Below, piece by piece: positions 60,277 through 64,000 of a DNA stretch of 64,000 nt. The notes below the pieces were generated by a model that did no database searches, had not been told where the DNA came from, and saw only the letters and a list, made by a program, of their open reading frames with translations. The first letter of the stretch is position 1, and each line of letters starts with the position of its first letter. The DNA comes from Ancistrus triradiatus (taxonomy: Eukaryota; Chordata; Actinopteri; Siluriformes; Loricariidae), in contig JAJAGP010000252.1 of assembly GCA_025084515.1 (NCBI GenBank), positions 62,001 through 126,000 on the forward strand, in the 5' to 3' direction. A program made the translations under genes and the position numbers.

Positions 60277-61388
60277 TATATATCTATGTATGTATGTATG
60301 TACTGTTCCTCTATGTAAATCATTAATCGTTTAATATGTAAATCCTTTCCCTATGATAAGTGTCCAGCTGAGTGACCTTTCACGGGACTCTTGTCTTGTC
60401 GTGCTGCTGCTGTGATGAGATGGTAATAATCCACGAACTTTTCATATTACAGTAAGATTCTTTTCTCTCATTATTGATTCTCTCTCTAATAATATAGACT
60501 GAAGGCAAGAAGTTTTTCCTGTTCTCTTTTTTTGGATCCATATTTAATCCTATAACGGGATAACTGAGATCTTGATTTGCTGCATATCTCTGAATTAATC
60601 AGACTCAATATTTTCCTTTCGAGCACTGAGATTAAGCGGTTTCTACGTCAAGTTCCTGCGTTACCAAATTAGATCCAAAAACATGCATAAAAGCATTAAA
60701 CTCCGACTCCTCATTGACTTTCTGCACAAATTATGATAGCCGAAGCACGGTGTTAATTGAGAGTTATGAATTATGAGCGGCGACGGCCCGACCTCACGGA
60801 TTTTCCGAGCAGCCGGAACGCTTTTACCATCTGTTATAAAGCACGTCAGTCCTCTCACACACCCGCATGAATCAATTATTTTCCCAAAGTCAGACCGTAA
60901 TAAAGTAATTCCATAATAGGCCTGTCATCCTGCCCAGGTTTAGACTTTAATTAGACAGGGTTAAACGAGGGGAGGATGACCCGGAGAGTGCGGCCCCAGA
61001 TCCGGCTTGACCTGTGCTGAAGGAGGAATTCACGACACTGTCCGGCGGCCAATCTGGCGTTTGATTAATGCGCTCGAGTCCGTGTGGGTAATTTTGTTAG
61101 ACATGACCCTGACATGTCTGCAAAGTTCAACTGTATTCATAGGCAGCAACATTTAATTCAAATGAGCTGATCTGAATTGCAAATAGCCCGAGCTAGCTGA
61201 ACAGCGAGCAAAGTTCAGAGCCTCTGTTTGTGTGTGTGCATGACTGACTGCTATGTATATTTCATATTTCTGTTAGGTATTAAAGCTTTAAACACTGAAC
61301 ACTTAGCAGGATTTTCTGTAGAAAAATACACTCATTGACAAAATAATAACTCAGCAAGGAGGAGTTGTTGGAATTGAATGAAACTTTA
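60277..61388. other. Unassigned unique DNA, possible conserved element
   Basis: No gene. Bases 60640-61200 are repeat-free, with gtaattccataatagg, gattaatgcgctc, gtaattttgttag and caaatgagctga words. Resembles the other possible conserved segments. Confidence 0.35.
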
Positions 61389-61443
61389 CAGTGGTGCTTG
61401 AAAATTTCTGAACCCTTTAGAATTTTCTATATTTCTGCATAAA
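61389..61443. mobile_element. Family T terminal repeat, interrupted
   Basis: cagtggtgcttgaaaatttc, then tttagaattttctatatttc, then gcataaa, cut at 61444 by the LTR element. TA at 61387-61388 precedes it. Confidence 0.85.
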
Positions 61444-61772
61444 TGTCACGACGGGGGCCTACTGGCGGATAGGAGACGTACGCAGGTTCCATAATTATAA
61501 CCATATTATTTATTGGATAAAACAAAAGGCAAAACACAACGAAAGACAAACGTAGTGTAGTCAGAACAGCCTTTCAAACCTAACAGAGCTTAGTATTACC
61601 ACAAGCGGCTACCGAAGTAGTACAAAACGGGATATTAAACTTGAACCGCACTTAATCTAATGAAAGCGTCTACCAGCATCATTCAAACAGGAATGGCAGA
61701 ATATAATCACACTTGATATAACAAAGTGGCTACCAACATAGAACGAACAGGAATAATTGACTAGAACCGCAG

Positions 61773-63640
61773 TCAATGTAACAAAAGCGACTTACCCGGC
61801 ATGTACAGACAAAAGGAACTACTGTAACATGCACGTGATGCACCAAAATGGCAACGAGCAACAGAGGCCCTCATCATACACACGTCCTCCTGCAGGTCCT
61901 CTCGGGAAAACACGGCCTCCTGCAGGTCCTCTCTCGGCCACAAGGCCTCTCTCGGACACACGGCCTCTGATAAACACACTGCCTCTGGCACGTCCACATC
62001 TGCTGTCACCCTCGGTGCTGGCACAGGATCAGTCTCTCTCGGCACGGCTACTGGATCAGTTGCTCTCGGTGCTGGCACAGGAACACTCGCCCTCGGCACG
62101 GCTACTGGATCCATCACCCTTGGAAGCATGAGAACCGACAATACTGTCCGTGGTATGGGAGTAGATACAAATGTCCGTTGTGCGAATGTCCATGGCGCAA
62201 ATGTCCATGGTGCGGGAATCGGCACAATGCTAGCGAATTCAGAAACACGAACATCCATCACTCTCGGCTCTACAACTAAGCTAGCGAGTACAGACACACC
62301 ATGACGAGAAGCTATCGGGTCAACAACTGAGCTAGCGAGTACAGAAACACCACGATGAGATGCTATTGGCTCAACAACTGAGCTAGCGAGTACTGAGACA
62401 CCACGATGAGATGCTATCGGCTCAATAACTGAGCTAGCTTGTTCAGAAATGAGACAGTGAGAAGCTATAAACTTAATTACTGAGCTAGCATGTTCAAACA
62501 AGGTACAATGAGACGCTATCAGCTCTAACACTGAGCTAGCTTGTTCAGAAACAGGACAATGAGAAGCTATTGGCTCAATAACTGAGCTAGCTTGTTCAGA
62601 AACATGACAATGAAAAGCTATCGGCTCAATACCTGAGCTAGCTTGTTCAGAAACAGGAAAACGAGAAGCTATCGGCTTAATAACTTGGCTAGCTTATTCA
62701 GAAACAGGACAACAAGAAGCTATTGGCTCTATTACTGAGCTAGCTTGTTCAGAAACAGGACAACAAGAAGCTATCGGCCCAATAACTGAGCTAGCTTGTC
62801 CAGAAACAGGACAAAGAGAAACTATCGGCTCTATAACTGAGCGAGCTTGTCCAGAAACAGGACAACGAGAAGCTATTGGCTCTATTACTGAGCTAGTTTG
62901 TTCAGAAACAGGACAATGAGAAGCTATCGGCTCAATAACTGAGCTAGCTTGCTCAGAAACAGGACAATGAGAAGCTATCAGCTCAATAACTGAGCTAGCT
63001 TGTCCAGAAACAGGACAAACAGAAGCTCTCGGCTCTATTACTGAGCTAGCTTGTTCAAAAACAGGACAATGGGAAGCTATCGGCTCAATAACTGAGCTAG
63101 CTTGTTCAGAAACAGGACAATGCAAAGCTATCGGCTCTATTACTGAGCTAGCTTGCTCAGAAACAGGACAATAAGAAGCTATCGGCTCTATAACTGAGCT
63201 AGCTTGTTCAGAAACAGGACAATGAGAAGCTATCGGCTCAATAACTGAGCTAGCTTGTCCAGAAACAGGACAAACAGAAGCTCTCGGCTCTATTACTGAG
63301 CTAGTTTGTTCAGAAACAGGACAATGAAAAGCTATCGGCTCAATAACTGAGCGAGCTTGTTCAGAAACAGGATAATGAGAAGCTATCAGCTCAATAACTG
63401 GGCTAGCTTGTTCAAAAACAGGACAAACAGAAGCTATCGGCTCAATAACTGAGCTAGCTTGTTCAGAAACAGGACAATGCAAAGCTATCGGCTCTATTAC
63501 TGAGCTAGCTTGTTCAGAAACAGGACAACAAGAAGCCATCGGCTCAATAACTGAGCCAGCTTGTTCAAACTCGGGACTCGCCAACGCTTGACTAAAATGG
63601 TCCGGCTGCTCACAGGCTGGGGATCTAGCTGATGGTTAAA
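61773..63640 (-). CDS. Repeat protein frame, 17-residue units (one internal stop)
   Basis: From about 63640 to 61773 one minus-strand frame stays open except for a stop at 62694-62696, roughly 620 codons. It is mainly a 17-residue unit of the form ASSVIEPIASHCPVSEQ, about 25 copies. These are followed by three variant units (ASSVVEPIASHRGVSVL type), a PRATDPVAVPRE-type 18-residue repeat, and a Glu/Arg-rich end with PREDLQEA units. No known domain; predicted acidic and Ser/Pro-rich, probably disordered. The internal stop arises from a single change in the unit (gaa caa to gaa taa). The start and any link to the Gag frame (which is out of phase) are uncertain. Function unknown. Confidence 0.55.
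62240..63580. repeat. 51-bp tandem repeat array
   Basis: The unit reads on the plus strand tgttcagaaacaggacaatg, then agaagctatcggctcaataa, then ctgagctagct. Units abut with no spacers. Copies in 62700-63580 are very similar; those left of 62530 diverge gradually. Length is conserved at 51 bp, keeping the coding frame. Confidence 0.95.
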
Positions 63641-63975
63641 GAAAGCAAACCAGACAGGGCGAGAGATGAACTCCCACTGACAGCTATCTGAGAGACCAAA
63701 CTGGTCCCACAGCTCACTAATGAGCTGGTCATAAGTCCCCTGAAACAACCAGGACCAGTTGGCCTCTGCACAGTCAAGCACTTTACCTGTGAGACGCCAG
63801 TTCACAAACACGAGGCGCTCCAACTCAGTGTAGTGTGGGAATTGACGTAGATAAACTGAGCACTGCTGAAAAAATTCCACACATTGACTGGGGTCACCAT
63901 TAAATTTTTTCGGCAGCTCAGTTGCGACCAGGTTAACGCGAATACCTGCTGTCTTCTTTGTTTGCCGGATGATTC
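63590..63975 (-). pseudogene. Gypsy-type Gag, N-terminal half only
   Basis: The minus-strand frame is open from the LTR edge. It includes KFNGDPSQCVEFFQQC, LRQFPHYTELERLVFVNWR, LTGKVLDCAEANWS and LISELWDQFG, the order seen in fish gypsy/sushi-type Gag. There is no ATG between the LTR and KFNGDP, so the usual N-terminal part (about 100 residues) is missing or starts in the LTR. The Gag region ends about 100 residues in, near FFNHQLDP, without the second half of capsid or a zinc knuckle. The frame then overlaps the repeat ORF in a different phase. Confidence 0.8.
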
Positions 63976-64000
63976 TGTCACGACGGGGGCCTACTGGTGG

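Larger units (their letters stand above)
61444..64000 (-). mobile_element. LTR retroelement, non-autonomous, gypsy-type gag plus 51-bp repeats (partial in window)
   Basis: Direct copies of tgtcacgacgggggcctact begin at 61444 and 63976 (24 of 25 bases equal), consistent with the ends of two LTRs read on the minus strand (LTR end ...CGTGACA). A gypsy-type Gag fragment starts directly inside the right copy, and a long repeat-rich frame fills the rest. No protease, reverse transcriptase or integrase is visible. The right LTR runs out of the window, so LTR length and the target duplication cannot be seen. The left LTR probably occupies 61444 to somewhere before 61900. Confidence 0.7.

Noticed and set aside
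62240..63580. CRISPR-like array
   Set aside because: The 51-bp units abut directly with no unique spacers, are variable among themselves, and lie in a coding-type frame in animal DNA.

Overview
The window looks like gene-poor genomic DNA from a teleost fish. The evidence is the repeat content. Several families of degenerate Tc1/mariner transposons of the kind that fill fish genomes are present. So are an L2/CR1-type LINE with an esterase-containing ORF1, tRNA-derived SINEs, abundant CA, GA, AT and ATCC microsatellites, and a Ty3/gypsy-like LTR element. A catfish or related ostariophysan is plausible, but the sequence alone does not prove it. I found no host protein-coding exon, rRNA, tRNA gene, CRISPR array or bacterial-type operon. 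The window is best read as an intergenic region or a very large intron.

Layout. Bases 1-9,900 hold a three-level nest: a Tc1-like element ('family K') is split by a second Tc1-like element ('family G'), which is itself split by a nearly full-length but decayed L2/CR1-type LINE. Bases 9,900-20,300 hold unique DNA with more family K and one family V Tc1 remnant, and a GC-rich, homeobox-site-like stretch near 12.3-13.1 kb that resembles a conserved non-coding element. Bases 20,300-28,000 hold an AT-rich fold-back array, an inverted pair of Tc1 fragments, a SINE, a small inverted-repeat element, a G-rich degenerate tandem repeat and a 5'-truncated second LINE copy. Bases 28,000-34,400 are a broken ATCC/CATC tetranucleotide framework holding two same-strand family V Tc1 copies. 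Bases 34,400-48,000 are largely unique DNA with AAT and pyrimidine tracts, a family T Tc1 copy, SINE pieces and LINE 3' tails. Bases 48,000-61,400 hold another family V copy, a Penelope-like tail, a family T element with both TA-flanked ends, and a short fold-back element.

The most unusual feature is at the right end (61,444-64,000). It looks like a non-autonomous LTR retroelement on the minus strand. Only the front part of a gypsy-type Gag is kept. In place of the rest of gag and pol is a long, almost uninterrupted frame made mainly of a 17-residue (51-bp) tandem repeat. It has inserted into the terminal inverted repeat of a family T Tc1 element. The far LTR lies outside the window.

No genes work together here in the ordinary sense. 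The functional content is transposition machinery, almost all of it broken, so the main information is the order of insertions and a few unique segments that may be regulatory. Family letters K, G, V, T and S are labels used only in this annotation.
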